Positions 56,136-64,000 of a stretch of 64,000 nt of DNA are shown piece after piece. This stretch comes from Verrucomicrobiales bacterium (lineage in GTDB: Bacteria > Verrucomicrobiota > Verrucomicrobiia > Limisphaerales > J093). Location of the stretch: assembly GCA_024233305.1 (NCBI GenBank), contig JACKPV010000030.1:214650-278649 (forward strand), read 5' to 3'. Position numbers and translations under genes: made by a program. How positions within the stretch are numbered: the first letter of the stretch is position 1; each line of letters starts with the position of its first letter. The notes beneath the pieces are model-generated. The model made no database searches. It was given only the letters and a program-made list of their open reading frames with translations, and had not been told where the DNA came from.

Positions 56136-57521
56136 ATGCACGCGGACAGTCCGAAGCGAACCCCGGTCTGGCATGCGCTCGCCGCGGGGGCTCTGCTGGT
56201 GGCGCTGGGGCTCGGCGTCGGGTGCGGCCTGGTGCGGCGAGCCGCGGATGCGCCCGGTCAGGCGGTGCGGCTGGTGACAGCGCCCGGCAGCAAGGCGACC
56301 CCGATGCTCGGGCCGGCCGAGGTGGACGCCAGCCTGATGCGGTTCGCGGATTTCTACCTTTTGAAACTCGGGGAGGCGACCTCGCCGACGGCGGTGGAAA
56401 CCGCGGACCGGGGGGACTGCACCGCCTTGTGGCAATGGCGTCTGCGCCGGGCGCACGCGGTGTTGTCGCTGGCTTCGGCCCCCAATCCCTATGTCAACCT
56501 GTTCGACTTCGCGGTCTTCGTCAGTCTGGACCGGCTCGCACTGGAAGGGGAACCACCGGTCGGGATTTCCGCCGAGCAGGCCGCCCGACTTGGCGCGGTC
56601 TTCCGGGACCTGGAAGCGGAGATCTGGAGGATCGCCCGGCGGGTTGGCGATGCGGCCACCGTGGATTCGTTCCGCCAGAGCATCGAGGAGTGGCGACGGA
56701 ACCAGGGCGAAGCCGAGGAATCGGCGCATGGTCTGGCCCGGCAGCTGGCGGACTGGTACCTGGAACAACAGATCAGGACCGATAACAAACCTGCGAACCT
56801 GCTGGCGGTGCTGAGCCTTGATCCGCTGGCCGGGCTCGATCCTGCAACCCGCGAACTCGCCGAGACCCGCCGCCTGGCCGAACGGGCCTTGTTTATCGCC
56901 CGCACCCTGCCGGCCATCGCCGCGTGGGAAATCCAGCTGGTCTCCACCCGGTTCGTCCAGCTTCCCGAGTCGCGCCAGGCGATGGATGACTGGTCGACGT
57001 TGAGCGAGGCGGCTGCGAACCTGGCGGAAACGGCGGCCCGGTTGCCGGCGGAACTGAGGGGTGAACGCGAGGCGATCTTGAGCGAACTCGACCGGCAGTC
57101 CACGGCCTTGAAAGCGCTGGCCGCGGAAACCGGCCGGACGCTCGACTCCGGCCGGACAATGGCGGATTCCCTGGACCGGACACTCACCACGTTCGATGCC
57201 CTGATGGCGCGCTTCGGGGTCGGCGAACCGAAGACGACGGATCCCGGACCACCCGGACGTCCGTTCGACATCACCGAGTACGGGGCGACGGCGGAACGGA
57301 TCGCGGAGATGTCGCGGGAACTGACCGCGACGTTGGAGAACCTGCACGCAACGCTCGACTCTCCTGCCCTCGACCGGCAACGCCAGGAACTCGACCGGAT
57401 GGCGGACCGCCTCGAGGTTCGCGCGCGGACGCTCATGCGGGAAGCCGCCCTGCTCGCCGCCGGACTGATCGTGCTGGCGGGTGCCGTCGGTCTGGGAGTG
57501 CGGCGCCTGGCCCGTCGTTGA
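56136..57521 (+). CDS. Membrane protein with long coiled-coil domain, unknown
   Basis: 461 residues. N-terminal hydrophobic segment WHALAAGALLVALGLGVGCG (a lipobox-like GVGC is possible), then a largely helical region with heptad-like stretches, e.g. RLAERALFIARTLPAIAAW, and between residues ~280 and ~430 (LSEAAANLAETAARL, SELDRQSTALKALAAETG). It closes with a hydrophobic helix and RRLARR. The layout, two membrane ends around a coiled coil, suggests a periplasmic or cytoplasmic spacer. No family recognised; a terminator-like hairpin follows. Divergent from the Gfo/Idh gene. Confidence 0.78.
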   Translation: MHADSPKRTPVWHALAAGALLVALGLGVGCGLVRRAADAPGQAVRLVTAPGSKATPMLGPAEVDASLMRFADFYLLKLGEATSPTAVETADRGDCTALWQWRLRRAHAVLSLASAPNPYVNLFDFAVFVSLDRLALEGEPPVGISAEQAARLGAVFRDLEAEIWRIARRVGDAATVDSFRQSIEEWRRNQGEAEESAHGLARQLADWYLEQQIRTDNKPANLLAVLSLDPLAGLDPATRELAETRRLAERALFIARTLPAIAAWEIQLVSTRFVQLPESRQAMDDWSTLSEAAANLAETAARLPAELRGEREAILSELDRQSTALKALAAETGRTLDSGRTMADSLDRTLTTFDALMARFGVGEPKTTDPGPPGRPFDITEYGATAERIAEMSRELTATLENLHATLDSPALDRQRQELDRMADRLEVRARTLMREAALLAAGLIVLAGAVGLGVRRLARR

Positions 57522-57550
57522 ACGGCGCGCGGCGCATGGGTACAAAGGAA

Positions 57551-57575
57551 AACGCCGGGCACGAAGCCCGGCGTT
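57551..57575 (-). terminator. Intrinsic terminator for HMA gene (possibly bidirectional)
   Basis: AACGCCGGGC / GCCCGGCGTT, 10-bp stem with a 5-base loop; on the minus strand it is followed by TTCCTTTG. Lies between convergent genes. Confidence 0.75.
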
Positions 57576-57601
57576 CCGCTGCGGTATGGGGCCGACAGTG
57601 C

Positions 57602-58447
57602 TTACTGCACGGACTTGAATCCGGTGCTGTCGATCGCCGCGATAACCTTGTCGCGCGAGATCTTCTTGGGATCGAAGGTCACCACCGCCTGCTTGGCGAC
57701 GTGGCACACCTTCTGTTCTTTGACGCCCTCGACGGAGGCCAGAGCCTTGCTCACCTTGGTCGAGCATGCCTCGCAGGACATGCCGTCCACCTTGACCTCG
57801 ATGGTCTCGGACTTCACCTGGTAACCGGCCTTTTCGATGGCGGCAACCAGCAGCTTTTCCTTCACCTTCTTCGGGTCGTAGGAGAGCTTGGCAACCTTGG
57901 CCTGGGCGCAGGCTTCGGGGGCATCAACGCCGTCGATGGCGCCGAGGACCTTGGTCAACTTGGTCTCGCAGGCGGCGCACGCCAGCCCGTCGACCTGGTA
58001 GCTCACCTTGACGTAGCCCGTCTTGGTGGTCTTGGAGGCGCAGCATTCGCCGGCCTTTTCGCAGGCGGGCGCCTCGGTCGAGGTCAGGGTGGTCGCCTTG
58101 GCGCAGCACCCTTCGTCCGCGGTCTTGGTGGCGCAGCATTCGCCAGCTTTTGCGCAGGCGGGCGCCTCGGTGGAAGTCAGGGTGGTGGCCTTCTCGCAGC
58201 AGCCTTCCGCCGTGCTGACCGCCGTCGTCTTCGCCGCACAGGCGGCCGCGGCCACCGGGCACTGTCCCTCGCCCGTCGAGGTGTAGGTGGTCGCCTTTTC
58301 GCAGGCGCTCTTGTCTTCGCAGGCGGTCGTCTTGACCGGGCAGGTGGCGCCCGCGGGGCAGGTCTTCTCGTCCTGCGCCTGGAACGTCAGCGGCAGGGCC
58401 ACGGCGGCCGCCACCAACAATGCATACTTGGCTGTCTTCGTCGTCAT
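57602..58447 (-). CDS. Exported double heavy-metal-associated (HMA) protein with Cys-rich tandem repeats
   Basis: 281 residues. A signal peptide (KYALLVAAAVALPLTFQAQ) leads to a Cys/Thr-rich region (~28-142) with many CxxC or CC pairs. It includes two near-identical 31-residue units (81-111 and 112-142, each starting EGCC and holding TLTSTEAPAC and AGECC). Two HMA domains follow: GLACAACETKLTK (Cys157, Cys160) and GMSCEACSTKVSK (Cys225, Cys228), each with an extra Cys (180, 248) where many HMA proteins have none. HMA domains bind Cu(I), Zn or Hg. Export and the Cys load suggest periplasmic metal trapping or delivery; no efflux pump is adjacent. Confidence 0.9.
   Translation of the reverse strand: MTTKTAKYALLVAAAVALPLTFQAQDEKTCPAGATCPVKTTACEDKSACEKATTYTSTGEGQCPVAAAACAAKTTAVSTAEGCCEKATTLTSTEAPACAKAGECCATKTADEGCCAKATTLTSTEAPACEKAGECCASKTTKTGYVKVSYQVDGLACAACETKLTKVLGAIDGVDAPEACAQAKVAKLSYDPKKVKEKLLVAAIEKAGYQVKSETIEVKVDGMSCEACSTKVSKALASVEGVKEQKVCHVAKQAVVTFDPKKISRDKVIAAIDSTGFKSVQ
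58022..58207 (-). repeat. Two tandem 93-bp coding repeats in HMA gene
   Basis: The two 31-codon units differ at a few positions only (for example EKA/AKA, CAK/CEK, TKTAD/SKTTK), so the duplication is recent or kept alike by recombination. Confidence 0.85.
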
Positions 58448-58621
58448 ACGCGGTATGTGTGATTTCGGTTCAACGTTGCACCAACTTCAGAGTCGCGCGC
58501 CATCCCGCCCCGGTATCCCGGCAGCCGCCTAATTCCGGCCATGCATCCAGCTAACAGGGATGACACCCGCCAAAAATTCCACCGGGCGGCGGGCTTGTCA
58601 ACCCCGCTCAAGCGCCGCCGG

Positions 58622-58649
58622 GATTCAGACAATGGGGGGAAGGGGGCGA
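58622..58649. repeat. Left member of imperfect inverted repeat
   Basis: GATTCAGACA-ATGGGGGG-AAGGGGGCGA; its reverse complement recurs at 59308-59334 with a few changes. The pair brackets about 660 bases of gene-poor DNA containing palindromes. Confidence 0.6.
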
Positions 58650-58732
58650 GGGCGGAGGAGCGGGGGAGGCAGCGACCGGCGAGCAGGGGTCGGCAAGCAG
58701 CGCTCAGCCGTAACCATTCAGCAGCTCGCAGC

Positions 58733-58751
58733 CGCCGACGTGCAGTCGGCG
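58733..58751. repeat. REP-like palindrome A
   Basis: CGCCGAC / GTCGGCG, 7-bp perfect stem with loop GTGCA. Almost the same stem recurs at 58856-58874 with a different loop. Confidence 0.7.
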
Positions 58752-58855
58752 CATGATTCAGCTGGGATAGGGCTGCCTGCCGTCGAGGGCGACGATTCAC
58801 CGAAAGGTGACTGCTGATCGGAATCGGCGAGCCCGCGTAAGCCCTTGGATTTCAG

Positions 58856-58899
58856 CGCCGACTACACGTCGGCGGCTACCCCGTATTGAATCGATACGG
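58856..58899. repeat. REP-like palindrome B followed by second hairpin
   Basis: CGCCGAC-TACAC-GTCGGCG (58856-58874), then six bases later CCGTAT-TGAATCG-ATACGG (58881-58899). Two hairpins in a row are typical of REP/BIME elements. The second contains TTGAATCGATACGGCTCAGC, which also occurs with small changes at 29773-29792. Confidence 0.7.
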
Positions 58900-59307
58900 C
58901 TCAGCAGCGACTTGACGGCCGAGTCAACGACGGAGTGGCGCGGCTCCTGGGCAGCGCGAATCCCGGCGGTGCTCATCAGCACCCAGCCCGACTGGTGCCC
59001 GTCGGTGTAGGTCTCGCGCATCGCCACCAGGTCGAAGAGCAGCTTCTCCTTGAAGCTCAACTCGATGCGGTGCAGGAGGTAGAGGGAATCCTGGACCATG
59101 GGCGCTTCGACCTGGAGGCTGCGGAGGGTGCGGGCGGCAGCCCGGTGGACTTGCCAGAGTTGCTGGCGCAGGCGCGGGGCGGTTTCGCCATGTCTGCATC
59201 CAGAACATGGCACAACATGCAGACCTCAAGCCAAGAGACCCCTCCCCGGTCAAAACCCCGTTCACAGGCTCAACGCCTCCCGCTGCCCCCTCGATTCACG
59301 CGGGCGT

Positions 59308-59334
59308 TCACCCCCTTCCCCCGCTGTCTGAATC
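59308..59334. repeat. Right member of imperfect inverted repeat
   Basis: The reverse complement reads GATTCAGACA-GCGGGGG-AAGGGGGTGA, matching the left member at 58622-58649. It ends 65 bases before the SNF2 start codon. Confidence 0.6.
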
Positions 59335-59398
59335 GCCGTTCGTTCCGGGCGGGTTTTTTGTTTCCCGCGGCAGAAGGCCTTGGGCATCGTGGCCGTGC

Positions 59399-62300
59399 AT
59401 GGCGGTCGAGTTGACAGACAAGTTCTTCGCTGACGCGGCGGGTTGGGAGGCGATGAAGCAGGCGCGCAGTCTGCTGGCGACGGACAAGGTCCTCAGTTCG
59501 AACTGGACCCCGCCCGTGCTGAAAGGCGTGGTGCAGGCCGGCGCCACCACCTATCGGGCGGGCTTGGTGATCAAGAACCCGTCCGACCTCGAGAACATCT
59601 GCACCTGTCGTCCTTCGCGCGAGTGGGGAACGATCTGCGCCCATTCGGTGGCGGTCGGCCTGCACCATTTGCGGCGGCTCGCGCGGGAGGAATCGCCTGC
59701 GATGGGAGATGGGAACGCCCCCCCGGCCCGTCCATCCGCCCTGCCCTTGCGCGAAGGCCGTCGGGTTCGGCGGGCCGCGCCGACGGAACGCGGCGAACCG
59801 GCCGGGATCTGCGTGGTCCTGCCGCCAACCCTTGCCCAGGGGATCGAAGCCGGCCGCGTCATGCTCTTCTTCGAGGCAGTGCGGGAGGGCAAGCGCACCC
59901 CGCTCAACGCCTTGCCCCCGCAAACCTCGTTCCGTTTCGAGCCGGAAGATGTCGCGTTGCTCGAGGCCATCGAACTCATCGCCGGCGGAGACACCCCGGC
60001 AATGTTGCGGTTGGGCCCGGAGGAATTCGCCGATCTGCTGCAAGTGCTGGTGGGCCACCCCCGGATCTGGATCGGGCGGACGACACCGGTGCGGGTGGAA
60101 CGCGAACCCTGGGCGCCGGCGGTGCGGGCGCATCTGGAAATGGATGGCGGCATCACGCTGAATGCGGCGTTGCGCGGGGAAACGCCGGTTCTCATTGCGG
60201 GGCGTTGGGTGTGGCAGTCACCCTGCTTTCGTCCGGCGGCGCTCGCCGGGTTCATCGCTGAACTCGGACGTGGTCCGGTCCGCTTGAAGCGCGCCCAGGT
60301 GCCCCTGTTCCTCGGCCGGGATTGGCCGCAACTCGCGGCGGCCGGAGTGATCGAGGCCGACTTCAAACCGGAGGACTTCGTCTGCGAACCGCAGCCGCCG
60401 CGGTTCGTCTTGAGCTTGGTGGGCGGACTCGCCCGGCTGCAGGGCTGGCTGCAGTGCGTTTATGGTCCGCGCGTCCTGACGCTCGGGGTCAGTGCGGCGG
60501 ACGAAGCCGTCTGGCTGCCCGATCCCGAATCCCCGACGCGCTATGCCCTGCGGGACCCGGCTGCCGAGCAGGCCGCTCTGGGCCGTTTGCGCGCGGCGGG
60601 TTTCAGCCCGCCGGATCCCGAAGGGCGAATCGAACTTGCGGGTGAAGAACGCGTGCTGAACTTCCTGGCGCGCGACTTCCCCGGGCTGCAGCGGATCTGG
60701 GAGGTGACGCTCGACGAACGACTCGAGCGCAGCGTGGCGAAAACGGAGCGCATCGAACCGCGCTTCGAGGTGACGTCCTCCGGGATGCAATGGTTCGATC
60801 TGGCCGTTTCCTTCGAGACGGGAAGCGGCCACCGGTTCAGTCCCGCGGACATTCAGCGCCTGCTGTTGGGCGGGCAGAGCCATGCGCGGTTGCCCAATGG
60901 CCGGGTGGCGTTGATCGACACGGGGGCGGTGGCGGAGTTCCAGGAGACCCTGCTCGATTGCGCACCCGAGCAGCTTGCGGGCCGGTACCGGGTGCCGCAG
61001 TCGCAGGCGGCGTTTCTGAATACGACGCTGAACGAACGTGGCTGGGAACCCAAGGCCCCGCCGGCCTGGCGCCAACGGGCGAGGCAACAGTCCGGCCAGG
61101 CTGCGTTGCCGTGTCCGCCGCTCGGGGAACTCGATGATGTATTGCGGCCTTATCAGAAACAGGCCGTGGCGTGGCTGTGGTTTCTGCGCGAGAACGGGTT
61201 CGGCGGCATCCTGGCGGACGAGATGGGGCTGGGCAAAACCCTCGAAACGCTGGCCTTTCTCCGCAGCATGCGGACGGGAGGCGAACGGCCCGGCCCGGTG
61301 CTGGTCGTCTGTCCCACGAGCCTGGTGTTCAACTGGGCGGCCGAGGCGCGGAAGTTCACCCCGGAGATTCGCGTGCTGGAATTGCAGGGCGCGGACCGCG
61401 GAGGGCGCTTCGGACGGATCCCCGAGCACGACCTCGTGGTCACCAGTTACGCGCTGATCCGGCGCGATCTGGAACGCTATCGGGGAATCGAGTTCGACAC
61501 CGTGGTGCTGGACGAGGCCCAGCACATCAAGAACCGGCAGACCCAGAACGCCCAGGCCGTCAAGGCGGTCCGGGCCCGACACCGACTCGTGCTCACGGGA
61601 ACCCCGCTCGAGAACTCGGTGCTCGATCTGTGGTCGATCTTCGACTTCCTGATGCCCGGCTACCTCGGCACGGCGAAGGACTTTCGGGAGCGTTACGAGG
61701 AGCCGATCACGCGCGCCCGGGATGCGGCGGCCCAAGCGCGGCTGGCGCGCCGATTGCGGCCTTTCCTGCTCCGCCGTTTGAAGCAGGACGTGGCCGCCGA
61801 ACTGCCGGCCCGGCTCGAACAAGTCGCCTATTGCGAACTCGAACCCGAGCAACGCGCCCTCTACCAACAGATCTTCGAGGCGGGACGCAACGAGATCCTT
61901 GAGACCGTATCGGCCCAGGGCGCCGGCAAGGGTCGCGTCGCCGCGCTCAACGCCCTGCTGCGGCTCCGTCAGATTTGCTGCGACCCGCGGCTGCTCAAGA
62001 CCAGCCCGACCTCGAAACCCGACCCGGACGCCGCGGACCAGGGCCTGCGTTCGGGCAAGGTCGAGTTGTTCGCCGAACTGCTCGAGGAAGTCCTTGATGG
62101 CGGGCACCGGGTGCTGGTGTTCAGCCAGTTCGTCAGCATGCTGACTTTGCTACGCCGGCGGCTCGAGGCGGAGGGCGTGGACTACTGCTATCTGGACGGC
62201 TCCACGCGCGACCGCGGCGCGGAGGTCGATCGCTTTCAGCGCGGTCAGGCGCCGGTGTTCCTCATCAGTCTCAAGGCGGGCGGCACGGGGCTCAACCTCA

Positions 62301-62557
62301 CGCGAGCGGATACCGTGGTCCATTTCGACCCCTGGTGGAATCCGGCCGTCGAGGACCAGGCCACCGACCGCGCCCATCGCCTCGGGCAGACGCGCGTGGT
62401 GACGAGTTACAAGCTCATCACGCGGGATACCGTCGAGGAGAAGATCCTGCAGTTGCAGGCGCGCAAAAGGGAGGTGATCCGGGCCACGCTGGGCGGCGAG
62501 GAACAATTCGTCGAGAACCTCTCGTGGGAAGAAATCCAGGAATTGTTCGCGCCCTGA
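59399..62557 (+). CDS. SWIM zinc-finger / SNF2-family helicase (second copy type)
   Basis: 1052 residues from ATG 59399; the frame is open to 59207 but that part overlaps the inverted repeat and is Pro/Ser noise. SWIM finger near 68-82 (CTC...CAH). A long middle region of ~500 residues resembles the bacterial SNF2 accessory domain. The SNF2 core has DEMGLGKT (607-614), VVLDEAQHIKN (Asp705), LTGTPLENSVLDLWSIFDFL, then the helicase C part VLVFSQFVSML, LISLKAGGTGLNLTRAD and DRAHRLGQ. This is the common HepA/SNF2 bacterial class, distinct in sequence from the 6.4-9.2 kb gene despite the shared design. Confidence 0.95.
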   Translation: MAVELTDKFFADAAGWEAMKQARSLLATDKVLSSNWTPPVLKGVVQAGATTYRAGLVIKNPSDLENICTCRPSREWGTICAHSVAVGLHHLRRLAREESPAMGDGNAPPARPSALPLREGRRVRRAAPTERGEPAGICVVLPPTLAQGIEAGRVMLFFEAVREGKRTPLNALPPQTSFRFEPEDVALLEAIELIAGGDTPAMLRLGPEEFADLLQVLVGHPRIWIGRTTPVRVEREPWAPAVRAHLEMDGGITLNAALRGETPVLIAGRWVWQSPCFRPAALAGFIAELGRGPVRLKRAQVPLFLGRDWPQLAAAGVIEADFKPEDFVCEPQPPRFVLSLVGGLARLQGWLQCVYGPRVLTLGVSAADEAVWLPDPESPTRYALRDPAAEQAALGRLRAAGFSPPDPEGRIELAGEERVLNFLARDFPGLQRIWEVTLDERLERSVAKTERIEPRFEVTSSGMQWFDLAVSFETGSGHRFSPADIQRLLLGGQSHARLPNGRVALIDTGAVAEFQETLLDCAPEQLAGRYRVPQSQAAFLNTTLNERGWEPKAPPAWRQRARQQSGQAALPCPPLGELDDVLRPYQKQAVAWLWFLRENGFGGILADEMGLGKTLETLAFLRSMRTGGERPGPVLVVCPTSLVFNWAAEARKFTPEIRVLELQGADRGGRFGRIPEHDLVVTSYALIRRDLERYRGIEFDTVVLDEAQHIKNRQTQNAQAVKAVRARHRLVLTGTPLENSVLDLWSIFDFLMPGYLGTAKDFRERYEEPITRARDAAAQARLARRLRPFLLRRLKQDVAAELPARLEQVAYCELEPEQRALYQQIFEAGRNEILETVSAQGAGKGRVAALNALLRLRQICCDPRLLKTSPTSKPDPDAADQGLRSGKVELFAELLEEVLDGGHRVLVFSQFVSMLTLLRRRLEAEGVDYCYLDGSTRDRGAEVDRFQRGQAPVFLISLKAGGTGLNLTRADTVVHFDPWWNPAVEDQATDRAHRLGQTRVVTSYKLITRDTVEEKILQLQARKREVIRATLGGEEQFVENLSWEEIQELFAP

Positions 62558-62758
62558 GCCAGCGAGCTTCCGAGCTGGAGCACGTTGCCTTCGGCGCGCA
62601 CCGGTTCGCCCCTTCGGACGACTGACGTGGGCAAGCGAGGCAGGCTGGCGAGCTGTCCCGCCCAGGATGGACCGGGAACCGTTCATGGTTTCTTTCAATG
62701 GGAATCAGCGATAAAACTACTGGCCATGCCAGGAAGAGAACGCCAAGTTCCCCGCGCA

Positions 62759-63190
62759 ATGGCACTTGAACCCCGGTCAACCAGATCTGCATTGAGGACC
62801 TCGGCCATTGCCATGCTCCCCATCCTCGCGAGTTTCATTCACGCAACCCACGTCAACGCGCAAGCGATCACCGAGGATCATTGGATCGCGTTGGGGGGGG
62901 GAGAGGTTCTGGACAACAGCGTCTATGCGACCGCTGTCGACGGGGCCGGCAACCTGTATGTGGGAGGAACGCTCAGTGAAATCGGTCCCGATTCAGTCCC
63001 CGTGGCGCAGATTGCCAAGTGGGACGGGACCGCCTGGTCGGCTTTGCGCGCGGGCCTCACCGGTCAAGCCACGCGGCCCATCGTCTGGGCCCTCGCGGTC
63101 TCGGGCCTGAATCTCTATGCGGGCGGCACCTTTCTCGAAGCAGGTGGGCAGGAAGCGTGGCGGCTGGCCCAGTGGGACGGCGTGAGCTGA
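62759..63190 (+). pseudogene. Truncated secreted repeat (delta-60/propeller-like) protein
   Basis: The frame from ATG 62759 encodes 143 residues: a signal peptide (SALRTSAIAMLPILASFIHATHVNAQA), then repeats of the kind YATAVDGAGNLYVGGTLSEIG and ALAVSGLNLYAGGTFLEAGG, each closed by IAKWDGTAW / LAQWDGVS. These belong to long secreted WDG/GGxF propeller proteins, usually several hundred residues. Here the second repeat stops at QWDGVS followed by TGA, exactly where sequence switches to an antisense integrase fragment. The rest of the gene has been lost. An earlier ATG at 62726 is possible. Confidence 0.8.
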
Positions 63191-63670
63191 AGAGGGTGTT
63201 GACGCGGGACAGGTAGGTCGCCCGGGATCCCGCGCTGCTGCCGGGCTGGTTGATCCAGGTCTCGATGTCCTGGGAAGAGATGGCCGAGATCGCCTGCTTC
63301 TCCCTTCCTTCCGCAAGCCGCGTCAGCATCCCGGAAAGGCTTTGGCCGTATTTGGGTCGCCGGCCCGCGGTTTCCTTCCACGCCAGGCATTCCGTGATGG
63401 CCTTGTCCAGGGTGACGGCCGTGTGCGCGTGAGCCGCCAACCGGGGCAGGAGGTCGCGGGCGACCGACAGGCTCACGCCCAGCCGGTTCAGTTCCTCCCG
63501 GAACATCAGCAGTTCGGTCTGTTCCTTGGGAGGGAGGCTCATCCAGACCTCGCCGGCTTCACGCTGCTGAAGGCGGAGGTCGGCGAGGTAGGTCTGGGCC
63601 GCGGCCTTGGAGCTGAAGAGGCGGCGCACACGTTTGCCTTCCAGGTTGGAATCGACGTTCCAGCGCCTGA
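63186..63670 (-). pseudogene. Tyrosine integrase fragment, N-terminal DNA-binding part only
   Basis: About 160 residues read as an integrase core-binding region: LEGKRVRRLFSSKAAAQTYL (arm-type domain), MFREELNRLGVSLSVA, a SAM-like helical domain (YGQSLSGMLTRLAEG, ISAISSQDIETWIN) and SRATYLSRVNTLFS, where the catalytic domain would begin. After that codon the sequence is antisense to the truncated secreted gene. No catalytic Arg-His-Arg-Tyr part remains. At the 5' side the frame runs into the dispersed repeat at 63667, so the natural start is also missing or displaced. Confidence 0.75.
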
Positions 63671-63856
63671 GCCGTAACCATGCAGTTGGATTCACCACAG
63701 ATGGGCGCGGATGGGCACAGATATGGGGGGGGGGAACGGAAGCCGCCCGCCCCGGGTTGAGACTCACCATTCGGTGATTGCGCTGCCCCTCTCTGCCATG
63801 CGGCTTTGCCGTGCCCCATCCGCCATCCGCGCCCATCCGCGGTCCATCAACTGAAT
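63667..63856 (-). repeat. Dispersed intergenic repeat, copy 2
   Basis: Inverted relative to copy 1 at 36047-36226. Reading the minus strand, it starts ATTCAGTTGATGGACCGCGG, has GAATGGTGAGT in the middle, a run of ten Cs, and ends GTGGTGAATCCAACTGCATG and GGCTCAG. It abuts the integrase fragment. Confidence 0.75.
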
Positions 63857-64000
63857 CTTCACGACTGAACCCCTGACGAATGACGGATCGGAGTGTCAGC
63901 ATGAGTGCCAAATATTGCCAAATTTTCGGCCGACAACTTCGAGGAAGTCCAGGGAAGCTCCGGACAACTTCGGGAAACTGGCGGGCCTGAAGGGGCGGTC
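63857..64000. other. Right end, nothing recognised
   Basis: The last 144 bases are AT-richer than average and contain close direct repeats GCCAAATATTGCCAAATTTT and GACAACTTCG / GACAACTTCG. Promoter or attachment-site DNA is possible, but no feature can be supported. Confidence 0.4.

Larger units (their letters stand above)
58448..59398. other. 950-base gene-poor region with palindromes and one orphan coding-like fragment
   Basis: No complete gene. On the minus strand between about 59165 and 58930 one frame reads like real protein (APMVQDSLYLLHRIELSFK, then LVAMRETYTDGHQSGWVL), but upstream and downstream parts are low quality and the end runs into the palindromes. I do not recognise the family. 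It may be the remnant of a lost gene. Flanks hold the HMA promoter (left) and the SNF2 promoter (right). Confidence 0.4.

Overview
The window looks like chromosomal DNA of a high-GC Verrucomicrobiota bacterium, probably from the Limisphaerales/Pedosphaera-like lineage. This rests on protein content, not on a database search. The content is a PEP-CTERM-tailed secreted protein, very large secreted proteins with PA14-like modules, a DUF1080 protein, Tat-exported Gfo/Idh/MocA and fucose-isomerase-like proteins, a two-component-propeller sensor, and few strong Shine-Dalgarno sites. Genes are dense on both strands. The many long antisense ORFs are high-GC shadows.

Layout. 1-1.3 kb: 3' part of a propeller sensor gene (cut by the window edge), then a TM2 protein. 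2.1-6.2 kb: chaperone block dnaK-groES-groEL with a strong terminator. 6.4-9.2 kb: SWIM/SNF2 helicase. 9.4-10.8 kb: overlapping three-gene module ending in a PIN-domain toxin. 11.3-18.1 kb: topB, thrH, yecH, a DUF1080 secreted protein and a DEAD-box RNA helicase. 18.47-18.88 kb: tRNA-Sec (selC) directly downstream of a small SelW-like selenoprotein gene with an in-frame UGA, missed by ordinary ORF calling. 19-25 kb: sugar transporter, nadA, tRNA-Ser, rdgB, argH. 25.2-36 kb: secreted and carbohydrate-related proteins plus GTP-dependent PEP carboxykinase. 37.2-41.4 kb: GntR regulator, ABC ATPase and an ABC permease fused to an RCC1-like propeller, with a palindromic operator. 41.4-50 kb: minus-strand cluster TPR, exported methyltransferase, lipase-maturation-factor protein, GH31 glucosidase, DUF309, mutS. 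51.3-53 kb: ImmA/IrrE protease plus PIN-like pair. 53-58.5 kb: PQQ-like propeller, Gfo/Idh, membrane protein, exported double-HMA protein with cysteine-rich tandem repeats. 58.4-59.4 kb: gene-poor and palindrome-rich. 59.4-62.6 kb: second SWIM/SNF2 helicase. 62.8-63.7 kb: a truncated secreted propeller gene joined head-on to an integrase fragment, next to a dispersed repeat that also occurs at 36 kb.

Function. Housekeeping genes (protein folding, mismatch repair, topology, NAD and arginine synthesis, gluconeogenesis, nucleotide-pool cleaning) are mixed with extracellular and periplasmic carbohydrate-handling genes, consistent with a free-living polysaccharide degrader. The most unusual items are the selenoprotein/tRNA-Sec locus, the ABC permease-RCC1 fusion, the two PIN-containing modules, the cysteine-repeat HMA protein, and the recombination scar at the right end.
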